64,000 bases of DNA from G965195345 sp965277625 (GCA_965277625.1 OZ255827.1:1922001-1986000); one strand, 5' to 3'; shown: positions 43,580 to 53,193, counted from the stretch's first letter. Notes: generated by a model from the sequence alone, not told the origin. Made by a program: numbers and translations.

Positions 43580-44814
43580 TAGACGCACTCTTTGCGCAAA
43601 CGATTAATTTCTTTGAGGCGATGATTTTTGATATGCTCTGCAATCATCATAGGCTCAACGTTTTCTGCTGTATTTTTTTGAATCATGTCGGATAGGTTTA
43701 AGCGCTGTAATCCTGCTAATATATGGTGCCAATATTTTCTTTGTGGATAATGTTTTTTAAGGGCTGGACGGCCCCATGAATCTGCCTGACTACAAAGGGT
43801 TAGGCAATCAAACTGTGCTGGTCTGCGAAAGGCATCTGCCGCTTCCAAAACGCGTAAACACGTTTCGTCTTTCAATACCTTTAGTTTATGAATATGCCCA
43901 TGATACTCTGTCACAATTTTTGCATGAGCAAGATAAGCCTTTGGGATTTTCAAGCGTTTTGCCAACTGTTCAACCAAAGGAACACCCCTTAATTCATGAC
44001 CGCGGTGCGCCGGCAGATAGTTAGGATTTGAAGTGCCCTTCCCTACGTCATGAACCAATGCACAGAATCGAACGATGGGGTCTTGGCTCAACTGACAAGC
44101 TGATTCTAATACCATCAACGAGTGCACACCACAATCTATCTCAGGATGCCATTTGCATGGTTGCGGAATGCCAAACAGTTGGTGGACTTCTGAAAACCAA
44201 TACTTTAATGCTCCGACTTGGTAAAGCGTTCGAAAATAAGCGGTCGGTGTCTGCTCGGTCAATGCGTTTTGAGTTTCTTGCCAAACACGTTCAGCAGGCA
44301 GACTTTGCAAAGCCCCTTCTGCGGTCATTTTGGTCATTAAAATCAAAGTTTGAGGCGCTATGGTAAAGCCCAGATGTGCAAAACGCGCTTGAAAACGTGC
44401 CACCCTAAACACGCGCAGTGGATCTTCAATGAATGCTTTTGACACATGCCGAAGCCTTTTAGTCTGAATGTCGTGTGTGCCGTTGTACGGGTCAATGATT
44501 GTGCCATCTGGCTGGCGTGCCATGGCGTTTATTGTCAAATCTCTGCGAAGTAAATCTTGTTCCAAAGTTACATCTGGAGAAAATTGTGTTACAAAGCCTT
44601 TATGACCTTCTGCAACCTTGCGTTCTAATCGTGCAAGTGCATATTCCTGCTTGGTTTGGGGGTGCTGAAAAACGGGAAATTCTTTGCCAATGCTTCGAAA
44701 CCCTTTGTCTAAAAGTTGTTCAGGAGAACCCCCGACGACAACCCAATCTTGATCTTTGGGATGAAGACCTAATAATTGGTCTCGTATGGATCCACCCACT
44801 TCGTAGTATTGCAT
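43579..44814 (-). CDS. cca: Multifunctional CCA-adding enzyme
   Basis: This enzyme adds or repairs the CCA end of tRNAs. The N-terminal class II nucleotidyltransferase has EVGGSIRDQLLG, KDQDWVVVGG, RRDLTINAMA and the amino-acid template region EDPLRVFRVARFQARF. The C-terminal HD domain has HSLMVLE and FCALVHDVGKG, giving phosphatase and phosphodiesterase activities. The 411-residue length is that of the gammaproteobacterial multifunctional form. All visible tRNAs here encode CCA, so it probably serves mainly for repair. Confidence 0.95.
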   Translation of the reverse strand: MQYYEVGGSIRDQLLGLHPKDQDWVVVGGSPEQLLDKGFRSIGKEFPVFQHPQTKQEYALARLERKVAEGHKGFVTQFSPDVTLEQDLLRRDLTINAMARQPDGTIIDPYNGTHDIQTKRLRHVSKAFIEDPLRVFRVARFQARFAHLGFTIAPQTLILMTKMTAEGALQSLPAERVWQETQNALTEQTPTAYFRTLYQVGALKYWFSEVHQLFGIPQPCKWHPEIDCGVHSLMVLESACQLSQDPIVRFCALVHDVGKGTSNPNYLPAHRGHELRGVPLVEQLAKRLKIPKAYLAHAKIVTEYHGHIHKLKVLKDETCLRVLEAADAFRRPAQFDCLTLCSQADSWGRPALKKHYPQRKYWHHILAGLQRLNLSDMIQKNTAENVEPMMIAEHIKNHRLKEINRLRKECV

Positions 44815-45048
44815 ATTATGGCGCAGTTAATTTTAAGTCTAAAGATAAATCGGATGGTTGGGGCATTTGAGCGTATAAGCATAGACTCTGAGCCAAAGCA
44901 TGTGTTTGAAATTTTTGCGTCCCAACGCTATGACAATAATGTGTCAATCTGACCATTTAAATATGTCAATCTCACAGATGTTTATGAACAATATACAGCA
45001 ATTAATTCGAATCTTTGGGCAGAATCAGGCACGGTTTTATTCCAGAGA

Positions 45049-45077
45049 ATTTTCAAAATCCGATGGATTTTGAAAAT
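45049..45077 (-). terminator. Perfect 13-bp inverted repeat over the SirB2 stop codon
   Basis: ATTTTCAAAATCC (45049-45061) and GGATTTTGAAAAT (45065-45077) pair perfectly around GAT. The stem encodes the last codons of the SirB2-family protein and contains its stop. The 3-nt loop and lack of a T-run are unusual for a Rho-independent terminator. Confidence 0.55.
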
Positions 45078-45424
45078 GCCACCTTAAATATATACGCCAA
45101 TACTAACCAACCAGCAAGGCCTCCTACTAATATTGATGCACGGCTTGTTGCCTTTTTAAAAGTATAAAATCCAATGCCAATATAGCAAAAGATGGCTGTT
45201 AATTTGGCTATTATCCAGACATTCTCAGACACACTCAAGTTGTAAGAAAAAACCAATGTGACGCCAAAAATTAAAAGCATGGTATCGACAACGTGGGGGG
45301 CGATTTTCACCCACTTTTTTTGCATCATTTCTGAATCGACATAACGCCAATAGACGCGCAAACTGAACCCTAAAACCGTTAATACGGCCAATAACATGTG
45401 AGTGTGTTTGAAAATACTGATCAT
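45053..45424 (-). CDS. SirB2-family membrane protein
   Basis: A 123-residue inner-membrane protein with four transmembrane helices (about 8-26, 44-62, 69-88, 96-115). The family pattern KHTHMLLAVLTVLGFSLRVYWR and PHVVDTMLLIFGVTL is characteristic of SirB/InvasionE-regulator proteins. The name comes from Salmonella but no invasion role is implied. Molecular function is unknown. It is apparently monocistronic, and the next gene upstream on the same strand is a lipoprotein 123 bp away. Confidence 0.85.
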   Translation of the reverse strand: MISIFKHTHMLLAVLTVLGFSLRVYWRYVDSEMMQKKWVKIAPHVVDTMLLIFGVTLVFSYNLSVSENVWIIAKLTAIFCYIGIGFYTFKKATSRASILVGGLAGWLVLAYIFKVAFSKSIGF

Positions 45425-45547
45425 TGTTTATCCTGTTTTATCGTAGTCCATCATCATTTTAACGTTCATTTTTACCAATCTTATACCATGCACATGGAAC
45501 AACAAAGGCGAGTCCAACTCGCCCTTAGCTCACGAGCCAGTCATTTG

Positions 45548-45889
45548 TTATTGTTCCCAAGTGGGCACCGCTTCGCTTTGGGTATGCATTTGTTCTAACG
45601 AAACATTGGCAATGTCTAAAGCCTTATTGATCAATTTGAGCGCCTCTACATACAAGCCTTTTTCTGCGGCACTATCAGCTTGCGTTAATTCATTTTGAAT
45701 ATAGTTGCCTTTTTTGTCAGAAGCGTGCTTCCAAATAAAATTGGACTTGGTTAAAACTTTGACCTTTTGCTCTAATTCAGCTTTGAGCTGACCATATTGA
45801 TCGGCCGGAGATAATGAATTTGTGGTCGAACAACCTTGGAGTAATAAACTCATCATAAATACGACGAATGTGAATCTGATCATGATCAT
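45548..45889 (-). CDS. Small lipoprotein, SoxXA-binding-protein-like
   Basis: A 113-residue protein with an N-terminal lipobox LLLQGC; the mature form would start at Cys20 and be lipid-anchored. The mature part is helical. Its centre (WKHASDKKGNY...A..AAEKGLYVEALKLINKALDIANVSLEQ) resembles the SoxXA-binding-protein repeat, in which a W-x-x-T-like segment is followed by 'A-x-x-A-x-x-G-x-x-x-x-A'. No sox genes are in the window, so a sulfur-oxidation role is not supported. The ribosome site GAGG is close to the ATG. Confidence 0.6.
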   Translation of the reverse strand: MIMIRFTFVVFMMSLLLQGCSTTNSLSPADQYGQLKAELEQKVKVLTKSNFIWKHASDKKGNYIQNELTQADSAAEKGLYVEALKLINKALDIANVSLEQMHTQSEAVPTWEQ

Positions 45890-46279
45890 CCTTACCTCAG
45901 CTGTGAATGTCTTGCCATTATGTTGGTCCTTGTTTTTGCTGTAATACTTCAGTGATATTATATATTTGCTATAAGCTCCTTGTCTGCCTCTTTTTCACTT
46001 TCAACCTTTGGAATGCTTTGGCAAATGAATCACCTTACTGTAAAAGGGGTGAATATGCGAGATAACAAAGCTCGCCAACCTCAGAATTATTCCATTGAAA
46101 ACCCACCATCGTCCAAATTGAAGTGCGGTGTTTGAGTATTTATTTCAGCACAAGGGGCATGCTCTTATACAGCTTTAAATATTTCTTGTTACAATGACAA
46201 GCTATTCCATATTGGGCGTATGTTCGCTGCAAAATGTACGCTATTTATTTTAATTCTGGCAACCATAAACCTTACCATT
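45890..46279. other. Divergent intergenic region upstream of glyA
   Basis: This 390-bp gap holds promoters for glyA and the lipoprotein. A sequence TTGTTACAATGACAAG lies about 95 bp before the glyA ATG and contains a possible -10 (TACAAT) within an imperfect palindrome (CTTGT/ACAAG). I see no glycine riboswitch and no small gene. Confidence 0.4.
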
Positions 46280-47533
46280 ATGTTTAATAAATCTTTATCC
46301 CTTCAAGCAACCGATCCTGAAGTCGCTCAAATCATCACTCAAGAAGAAATGCGTCAAGAAACGCACATTGAGCTGATTGCCTCAGAAAATTACACCAGCC
46401 CCCAGGTCATGCTGGCGCAAGGTTCTTATTTCACCAATAAGTACGCTGAAGGTTACCCCAGAAAACGCTACTACGGTGGCTGCCAGTTCGCCGACGACGT
46501 TGAAGATCTTGCCATTGCAAGAGCCAAAGAATTGTTCAACGCCGATTTTGCGAATGTACAAGCACACTCAGGGTCTTCTGCCAATATGGCCGTCTATCAT
46601 GCCGTCCTCAAACCGCACGATACCGTTCTCGGCATGAGCTTAGCACACGGTGGTCATTTAACCCATGGGGCGACGGTTAATTTTTCTGGTCAACTTTATA
46701 ATTCAGTTCAGTATGGCATCGATGAGCAAGGCTTATTGAATTATGACGAAATTGCGCAACTGGCCCAACAACACCGTCCAAAAATGATTGTGGCTGGTTT
46801 TTCTTCGTATTCCCGTGTCATTGATTGGCAAATATTCCGCGATATAGCAGACTCTGTGGGTGCCGTTTTATTGGTTGATATGGCTCATGTGGCTGGATTG
46901 GTAGCCGCTGGACTTTATCCCTCACCCGTCCAAATTGCCGATGTGACCACAACGACCACGCATAAAACTTTACGCGGTCCACGAGGCGGGCTGATACTGG
47001 CAAAATCTAATCCTGAATTAGAAAAGAAAATAAATTCACGAATATTCCCAGGCATTCAAGGGGGACCTTTGATGCATGTTATTGCCGCCAAAGCCGTTTG
47101 TTTTGCTGAAGCCATGCGTCCTGAATTTACCGATTATCAAAAACAAGTCGTTGTAAACGCTCAAGCCATGGCCGAAGTCTTAATAGAAAGAGGTTTTGAG
47201 ATTATTTCTAATGGGACTGACAATCACCTTCTGCTCGTCAGTTTCATTAAACAAGGATTGACAGGTAAAGATGTGGATCGTTGGTTAGGAGAGGCGCACA
47301 TCACCGTCAATAAAAACGCCGTACCCAATGACCCTCAATCGCCTTTTGTGACCAGTGGCATTCGCATAGGCACACCGGCTGTAACCACACGAGGATTTTT
47401 AAAAGACGACTGCATACAGTTGGCTCATTGGATGAGCGATGTGATCGATGCCCAAGGCGAAGAATCCGTTAAAAAAGCGATTCAGGAAAAAGTTGGCAAA
47501 ATTTGTCAACGTCTGCCTGTGTATAAAGATTGA
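46280..47533 (+). CDS. glyA: Serine hydroxymethyltransferase
   Basis: GlyA interconverts serine and glycine with tetrahydrofolate, supplying one-carbon units. The family start is the ATG at 46280 (MFNKSLSLQATDPEV); the longer frame from 46220 has a hydrophobic 20-residue stretch without counterpart. Motifs are ELIASENYTSP, YAEGYPRKRYYGGC, VDMAHVAGLVA, and the PLP lysine in TTTTHKTLRGPRGG. The 417-residue length is normal. In E. coli-like genomes nrdR-ribD are often near glyA; here ribD follows but nrdR is missing. Confidence 0.96.
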   Translation: MFNKSLSLQATDPEVAQIITQEEMRQETHIELIASENYTSPQVMLAQGSYFTNKYAEGYPRKRYYGGCQFADDVEDLAIARAKELFNADFANVQAHSGSSANMAVYHAVLKPHDTVLGMSLAHGGHLTHGATVNFSGQLYNSVQYGIDEQGLLNYDEIAQLAQQHRPKMIVAGFSSYSRVIDWQIFRDIADSVGAVLLVDMAHVAGLVAAGLYPSPVQIADVTTTTTHKTLRGPRGGLILAKSNPELEKKINSRIFPGIQGGPLMHVIAAKAVCFAEAMRPEFTDYQKQVVVNAQAMAEVLIERGFEIISNGTDNHLLLVSFIKQGLTGKDVDRWLGEAHITVNKNAVPNDPQSPFVTSGIRIGTPAVTTRGFLKDDCIQLAHWMSDVIDAQGEESVKKAIQEKVGKICQRLPVYKD

Positions 47534-47717
47534 TCGCGCAATTCTGGTTTGTTTTTCGGCATGGCTTTGAAATGAGTTGCGCATTGTGAATATTGATAAA
47601 GCACAGATTCAATGGCACATTTAAAAATAAATGGCTTGACTCGACTGCAGCACAGACCATTAAAATGACTGAATGATTTTAGAAGCGCTGTGAGAACTGG
47701 GTAAATAAGACTGTAAC

Positions 47718-48836
47718 ATGGCATCCGAACATCAATCTTGGCTTAATCGAGCCATCAAATTAGCAAAAAAAGGGCAATACACCACCAAACCAAATCCACA
47801 GGTCGGCTGTGTTATTGTTCGAAATAATCACGTCCTGGGTGAAGGTTGGCACGCTTTGGCGGGTCAAGCACACGCTGAATTCAACGCCTTAAATCAAGTT
47901 AAAACAAACCAAGTTGATGCCAAAGGCGCAACCGCCTACGTTAGTTTGGAACCTTGTGCGCATCACGGTCAGACCCCCCCTTGTGTGCAAGCACTGATTG
48001 AAGCCAGCATTTCTCGGGTTGTGATTGGATCAGTGGATCCAAATCCATTGGTTAAAGGCAAGGGCATTCAACAGCTCCGTCAAGCAGGCATTGAAGTCGT
48101 TTGCGAGGAACAAAAGCTCGCCTACGAACTGAATAGGGGTTATTTTAAATATCATCAACAGGGCAAACCTTGGGTCATTTTAAAACAAGCGGCCACATTG
48201 GATGGCAGAACCGCGTGTGCAAATGGCGAAAGTCAGTGGATTACTGGCAGTCAAGCCCGTGCAGACGTTCATAAATTGAGACTTAAAAGCGATGCGGTTA
48301 TCACTGGCATCAACACTATTTTGGTTGATGATCCACTGCTGACGGCCAGACCTCGATTGAATCACGCCTACGGATTAACGGACGAAACGCGCAAACGTTT
48401 ACAACCATTGAGGGTTGTATTGGATAGAGCATTGAGAATACCAGTGAATGCCAAATTATTTGGGGCAGCTTCAGCCATTGCCATTGCCACAGAAAATGAA
48501 GACGTACAAAAGCAACAAGCTTATGAACATGAGCAAACCAATTTCTTTAATCCGTTCTCCTCACATTCTAATTTAAGTGGAGTTCTACACTTTTTGGCCG
48601 AACAGCAATGCCAACAGGTCATGATTGAAGCAGGCGCTAAACTATCAGGCGCATTTATTCAACAAGGATTGGTGGACGAAATCATTCTCTACTTAGCGCC
48701 TTCTTTTCTTGGGCATCAAGGTAAGCCCTTACTGCAATTGCCAAATATTGAGCAACTGAGTGATCGTTATGATTTTCATATTCATGCCACAGAGCGTATT
48801 GGAAAAGACCTTAAACTGTCGCTTCGACGTCTATAA
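47718..48836 (+). CDS. ribD: Riboflavin biosynthesis deaminase/reductase RibD
   Basis: RibD carries out the deaminase and reductase steps between GTP cyclohydrolase II and lumazine synthase. The N-terminal deaminase domain has zinc motifs HAEFNAL and PCAHHGQTPPC. The C-terminal reductase domain has VILKQAATLDGRTA, GINTILVDDPLLTAR and MIEAGAKLSGAFI. The 372-residue length is normal. It lies 184 bp downstream of glyA. No FMN riboswitch precedes it. ribF is elsewhere in the window (35545-36471). Confidence 0.96.
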   Translation: MASEHQSWLNRAIKLAKKGQYTTKPNPQVGCVIVRNNHVLGEGWHALAGQAHAEFNALNQVKTNQVDAKGATAYVSLEPCAHHGQTPPCVQALIEASISRVVIGSVDPNPLVKGKGIQQLRQAGIEVVCEEQKLAYELNRGYFKYHQQGKPWVILKQAATLDGRTACANGESQWITGSQARADVHKLRLKSDAVITGINTILVDDPLLTARPRLNHAYGLTDETRKRLQPLRVVLDRALRIPVNAKLFGAASAIAIATENEDVQKQQAYEHEQTNFFNPFSSHSNLSGVLHFLAEQQCQQVMIEAGAKLSGAFIQQGLVDEIILYLAPSFLGHQGKPLLQLPNIEQLSDRYDFHIHATERIGKDLKLSLRRL

Positions 48837-49002
48837 TCCCTCCCTCACCCATCATAAAGACTTGCGTTTAAGAAATCGAAGCGCATTCATTGAACGAGAT
48901 GTCTTGCTAATTAGTGCAAAAACGGCTGGTTAAAGCGCATATCTTGTGAATGTTTTTTGATGCCTGACTTAATATAAATAAACGGCACCTGTCCGTGAAT
49001 TT

Positions 49003-49515
49003 CTACCAGGCGAACCTACCGCTTGACCCATCCTCGTCTAAGCTCACATCATTCCCAAACCAACTATTTGCTGAGTTATCGCCCGCTTTGATATAGGCTC
49101 GCTGTGACCAAGTGTTATTGTTGAATTCAAAGATATAAGCTGCACCTGAATTACTAACACTATTACTATCCACACCATTGATTCCAGTGGCTGAACCATC
49201 CTCATCAGCTGCGCCCACCGCAAGCGTATTACCATCACCACTTAAACTCAATTTCCAGCAAAGCAGATCGCCTTCACTTACATGGGACGCCTTGATAAAT
49301 GCTTGTTTTGTCCAAGCATTTGAAGTCAATCGGAAAATATAAATAGCAGCAGAACTTTCAGTAATAGTTAAAGTGATTCGTCAATTAGCATTTACGATTC
49401 TCGATACAAAATCGAATATTGATCTTCTACCCATTGCGGTTAGTACATTAACAACATTAGTACTGGAAGACTGAATCGTTCTGTGAGTCGCATTGGCTAG
49501 TGGTGAAGTACCGAT
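49003..49515 (-). pseudogene. Decayed FG-GAP/cadherin-type gene fragment
   Basis: On the minus strand two FG-GAP blades can be read (LSLSGDGNTLAVGAADEDG and FGNDVSLDEDG), with the same 'W-x-Q-x-x-x-I-K' strand as the protein at the left edge of the window. Upstream, the same frame continues to 49515 but is interrupted by a TGA at 49381-49383, just after a cadherin-like VNAN motif that is followed by ITLTIT. The last blade breaks off after DEDGS, close to where the 1-2342 gene also breaks. No proper start or signal peptide is present. Confidence 0.75.
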
Positions 49516-49566
49516 TTAAAAATCACTCGTTCTAATTTTTTGGATGAGTAGAGGTTATTTTTGAAG

Positions 49567-49600
49567 GAAAAAAAAATGGGTGCCGAAGCACCCATTTTTT
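49567..49600 (-). terminator. Rho-independent terminator of the porin gene
   Basis: On the minus strand ATGGGTGC-TTCG-GCACCCAT forms an 8-bp stem with the very stable UUCG tetraloop, followed by a run of T. It lies about 25 bp downstream of the porin stop codon and is the clearest terminator in the window. Confidence 0.92.
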
Positions 49601-49620
49601 AAGTGTATGGAACGCTTAAA

Positions 49621-50754
49621 TTACATTACGGATAATGTACCTTCTGCGAATTCAACACCGAATTGAACGCGAACACCTAGTCCAACAGTTGTTACTGAAT
49701 CAGGTGCTGTTTGGCCTGAAGGAACAGTTACTGAATCGCTACGGAAATACGCATATGTTTGAGCATTTGCCGATGAGATGTCATAACGGACTTGAGCGCC
49801 AACTGCAGTATTGCCTTGGTCTTTTGCACCACCTCTATTAGTTAGAGCTGAATAATAGATACCATAAGCTGTTCTGGACGTCTGAAACTCAATCCGTGTA
49901 TATAGATTGGTTTGTGACTCAGCAGCTGAACCACTTACAAGCTTACCATAAGCTACTGTCGAATAAGCAAGATCTAATAGAACTGGACCAAAGTCGTAAG
50001 CACCATTCAATAGAAGGATGTTCTCGGCTCTAACAGGAACTGCAGCGACTGCAGCGACTGCCCCACCAATAACACCTGTGTTGGTATCAGCTGTTGCTGC
50101 TACGGCAGCCGTTCCAGCTGTTTGTTGTGGCGCTGTTCCAGCTGTTTCATAAGCAAGGTTGGCCGTCCATGAACCACCACTTGCGCGGACTGAAAAACCA
50201 ATTTCATGTTGACGAGGATCACCAGCTGTTTCTGCAATATTTCCTTGCTGAGGTGCTATAGATAGATGGAAACTAACCACATCAGCTAATTTGTTAGAGT
50301 CGTAACGAATAACATCAGCTCTGTATGCGCCAAAGAAGAAGCCGCCTTGAGAAGCCGAAGCACCCCGTCCAGGACCATCAGCTAACCAGGTTCTGGCCCA
50401 GTAAGATTCTTCCAATCCAGATAAGGCTGATTCTGATTGACCCACTGTAACATTACCCCAGTGACCACCAATTTTTGCTTCCATATGGCGCAAGTTAGGA
50501 GGATTCCCGTTAACGTTGGTACCAAGAGAAATGTGTGCACCAAAAGTTGTGCCATCGTCTGACACACTACTGGCTCTGAAACCAAAACGAGAAGGAGAAG
50601 AACCACCATCACCAAGCACAAGGCTTGTAGGTGTGCTTACACTGGTTAAATTAACATGGGCGTGCCCATAAAAGCCTGATGCTGCAAGTGCAGATCCAGC
50701 TACCATTGTTCCTGCGGTTATCGCAGCGATTGCTAAAGTTTTAGCTAATTTCAT
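49621..50754 (-). CDS. Outer-membrane porin
   Basis: A 377-residue protein with a clear signal peptide (MKLAKTLAIAAITAGTMVAGSALA, cleavage after ALA). The mature part is rich in alternating beta-strand sequence, starts SGFYGHAHVNLT, and resembles trimeric Gram-negative porins, with GNVTVGQSESALSG as a typical turn. An Ala/Val-rich low-complexity insertion (about residues 205-240: AGTAAVAATAD...AAVAAV) is probably an external loop. It has its own consensus-like promoter and a UUCG terminator, so it is a strong monocistronic gene. Confidence 0.87.
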   Translation of the reverse strand: MKLAKTLAIAAITAGTMVAGSALAASGFYGHAHVNLTSVSTPTSLVLGDGGSSPSRFGFRASSVSDDGTTFGAHISLGTNVNGNPPNLRHMEAKIGGHWGNVTVGQSESALSGLEESYWARTWLADGPGRGASASQGGFFFGAYRADVIRYDSNKLADVVSFHLSIAPQQGNIAETAGDPRQHEIGFSVRASGGSWTANLAYETAGTAPQQTAGTAAVAATADTNTGVIGGAVAAVAAVPVRAENILLLNGAYDFGPVLLDLAYSTVAYGKLVSGSAAESQTNLYTRIEFQTSRTAYGIYYSALTNRGGAKDQGNTAVGAQVRYDISSANAQTYAYFRSDSVTVPSGQTAPDSVTTVGLGVRVQFGVEFAEGTLSVM

Positions 50755-50843
50755 AATATAGTACCTCTAATAGACTAATTTTTGAATATTTAAAACTCAC
50801 CGCCAATCGTTTGATATCTGGCGACAACTTTTCGAATGCGCGA

Positions 50844-50872
50844 ATTTAATCGCATTTCCTCAGGATTGTCAA
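50844..50872 (-). promoter_or_regulatory. Sigma-70 promoter of the porin gene
   Basis: On the minus strand TTGACA (50872-50867) is followed after 17 bp by TTAAAT (50849-50844). It is 89 bp upstream of the porin ATG, giving a leader of about 80 nt. The DNA upstream (50885-51060) is AT-rich with A/T tracts, as at many strong porin promoters. Confidence 0.72.
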
Positions 50873-51134
50873 GCATTCACAATAAAAAAAGTACTTTTTC
50901 CTGCTATTTCGCCAAAAAATCCAGTAAAAATGAACTTTTTTGTACTGAGAAGCCTTTAATAACTTGCACTGTCGCGTATAACAAAATATGCATATTTTTT
51001 TGAATTATGAGGTCTTAAAGTATTGTTTATCGTAAATATTCATGTGCTATAAATGCACATTTAAAAAACTTAACTTGCTTTAATCCCTATTCAATTGATT
51101 TTGCCAAGCTGCAGAACCAACCAAACTTTCAATC
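50873..51134. other. AT-rich region upstream of the porin promoter
   Basis: The stretch contains phased A/T tracts and a GTGCTATAAATGCAC palindrome near 51040-51055, but no gene. It may hold upstream regulatory sites of the porin. The 3' end of rsmD abuts it. Confidence 0.4.
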
Positions 51135-51722
51135 CTAATGCTTCAATTGATCATTCAATTGATATAAGGTGTATTGTACATTACCCATTTTATTTTGTTT
51201 ATATATTATCCAATTTGATGGTATTTTTAGAACGGGGGCATTTAAAACGGGGGTTTCAACATAGACCAACCCCATTTGTGTAATCAATCTGTTGTTTTTG
51301 ATTAGATCAATACTGGCTTGCCACAATTGCTTTTCAAATGGCGGGTCGATAAATATGAGGTGATATTGCTTGTTTGTCATCCGCAGCCATTTGATGGCAT
51401 CCTGCTTATGAATCTCAGCGACGGCATTAAGTAAGTCTATCGATGATTGAATCTTCTGGCACTGTTTTGCGTGGGTTTCAATAAAATCAACGTGCGCCGC
51501 CCCCCGAGAGAGGGCTTCAAAGCCCAATACGCCAGAACCCGCGTACAAATCTAAGCAGTGCCACTGTGACAACAAGGGCTGTAGCCAATTAAAAACCGTT
51601 TCCCTAACTCTATCAGGTGAAGGTCTCAGTCCATCAATCGGATGAAAAGCGATGCGACGTGAACGCCACATTCCGCCGATGATGCGACAAGACCCACGGT
51701 TTTTATGATGGTCAGAGCGCAC
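51135..51722 (-). CDS. rsmD: 16S rRNA (guanine-966-N2)-methyltransferase
   Basis: RsmD methylates G966 of 16S rRNA. The 195-residue protein starts with the family pattern GSCRIIGGMWRSRRI...GLRPSPDRVRETVFNWL. The SAM-binding LDLYAGSGVLGFEALSRGA and the catalytic FIDPPF motif follow. It lies in the usual gammaproteobacterial neighbourhood of M16 peptidases and ftsY. Confidence 0.95.
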   Translation of the reverse strand: MRSDHHKNRGSCRIIGGMWRSRRIAFHPIDGLRPSPDRVRETVFNWLQPLLSQWHCLDLYAGSGVLGFEALSRGAAHVDFIETHAKQCQKIQSSIDLLNAVAEIHKQDAIKWLRMTNKQYHLIFIDPPFEKQLWQASIDLIKNNRLITQMGLVYVETPVLNAPVLKIPSNWIIYKQNKMGNVQYTLYQLNDQLKH

Positions 51723-51782
51723 AATTCAAATGGGTTGTGAATGTTTAGATGCCTAACCAAATGAGCAATGGTGGGAATGGCA

Positions 51783-53156
51783 TTATTGCGATTTTTTGGC
51801 TGCAGGCTTTGAAGCTGAGACTTGCCCCAGGCGCAATATCATAAAAGGATTGCTTTGTAAGAATTTTGTAAACGCCGTTTTTACTTCTGCGGCTTTGATT
51901 TGAGCCAAGTGCTTATTAAAGTCGTTTAAATAGCTGTTCGATAAGCCATAAAATGCCATCATACCCACGTAGCCAACCATTTCTTGATTACTGTCTAAGC
52001 CCAAGACAAATCGACCGGCAATGCTTTCTTTGGCTTGGTTGACTCGTTCATCGTCTAATGTGCCAATCAATTGCTCTACCACCTTAAATACCAGTTCCGT
52101 CGCTGTTGAGGCTTGAGAATTTTTGGTTTGCAGACTGATGCGGAACGGTCCATTTTGTTGCATGGGGGTGAAATGGCTGTAAACGCTGTAGGCCAAACCA
52201 TTTTTCTCTCGGATTTCAATGGCTAAATCAGATACAAGCCCATCTCCGCCAAGCAAGAAATTGGCAATGTAAAGCGCTATGTAATGACGCTGTTCCTCAT
52301 GACGAGACACCCCCAGGGTGCCGATGTGGATGTGTGCTTGTTGTGAGTTAAAGGGCACATCAAAGATTTTTGAGTTGTCAAGACGCTTGGGTGATGCAAT
52401 CGGTTCAGGGGGCTTGCCAGCGGGCAACTGGTTAGACAGCTGCTCTGCTATTTTTTTGGCCTGTTCCATAGATAGGTTGCCAACGATGGCAATGTCTAAA
52501 TTACTTGCAACATAATAGGTGCGATGAAATTTTTGAATGTCCGCTCGCTTTAATTTCGCCAATGTGACCAACGTCCCTAAGGGGTCATGCGCGTAGGGGT
52601 GATCTTGATACAGTGCTTGCCAAAAAAGACGGTTGGCGGTTTCACCTGCTCGAGATTGGCTGGCTTTTAATGTGACATTGCGATTTTTAATTGTTCGCTC
52701 TATGATCGGTTTTGAAAAAGCGGGCTTGCTAATAACGTCCCCTAATATTTTCAAAGCGGGCTGCATGAGTTCTGACCTGGTTAAACTTCTGAAGTTAATA
52801 ATGGCCATATCGCGTAAGCTAGAGCTCCCCCAACGCACACCCAATGCATCCATCTTTTCGTGCAATGCTTCTTCATTTAAACTTTCAGTCCCCTTTGACA
52901 ACAATTCACTGGTTAAGGAAGCCAAGCCAAATTGGTCACCATCTCTGGCAGAGCCCGCATCAAAAATCAGACGAATATCAACAATGTCAATTTCTGGGGC
53001 GTGGACAAACCGAACATTGGCGCCATTGGCGGTTTTCCAAGCATTCGGTTCTGGAAATTTAGCCCAAACGCTTGGATGGAATGTACTGGCAAAAAATAGT
53101 GCTATCCATATGATCGGTGATATTTTAAAAGGTGGTGACATAGCTATAGATCTCAT
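51783..53156 (-). CDS. M16-family peptidase homologue, zinc site lost
   Basis: A 457-residue exported protein with an N-terminal hydrophobic signal (about 10-30; the ATG five codons later is also possible). The N-terminal domain aligns with M16 peptidases, but the HxxEH zinc motif is replaced: where the partner has HILEH, this one reads LTSEL. It is therefore probably the non-catalytic subunit of a heterodimer with the gene 37 bp upstream, as in related PqqL/YmxG-type pairs. The substrate is unknown. Confidence 0.85.
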   Translation of the reverse strand: MRSIAMSPPFKISPIIWIALFFASTFHPSVWAKFPEPNAWKTANGANVRFVHAPEIDIVDIRLIFDAGSARDGDQFGLASLTSELLSKGTESLNEEALHEKMDALGVRWGSSSLRDMAIINFRSLTRSELMQPALKILGDVISKPAFSKPIIERTIKNRNVTLKASQSRAGETANRLFWQALYQDHPYAHDPLGTLVTLAKLKRADIQKFHRTYYVASNLDIAIVGNLSMEQAKKIAEQLSNQLPAGKPPEPIASPKRLDNSKIFDVPFNSQQAHIHIGTLGVSRHEEQRHYIALYIANFLLGGDGLVSDLAIEIREKNGLAYSVYSHFTPMQQNGPFRISLQTKNSQASTATELVFKVVEQLIGTLDDERVNQAKESIAGRFVLGLDSNQEMVGYVGMMAFYGLSNSYLNDFNKHLAQIKAAEVKTAFTKFLQSNPFMILRLGQVSASKPAAKKSQ

Positions 53157-53193
53157 TTGAAAAGGTTATATTCGTAACAACGCTGGATTGTCT

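Noticed and set aside
44028..44870. Plus-strand ORFs antisense to cca
   Set aside because: They are shadows of the well-supported CCA-adding enzyme gene.
46000..46279. Glycine riboswitch upstream of glyA
   Set aside because: No paired aptamer-like helices or conserved core sequence could be found in the leader.
47534..47717. FMN riboswitch upstream of ribD
   Set aside because: The conserved FMN-aptamer blocks are absent from the 184-bp gap.
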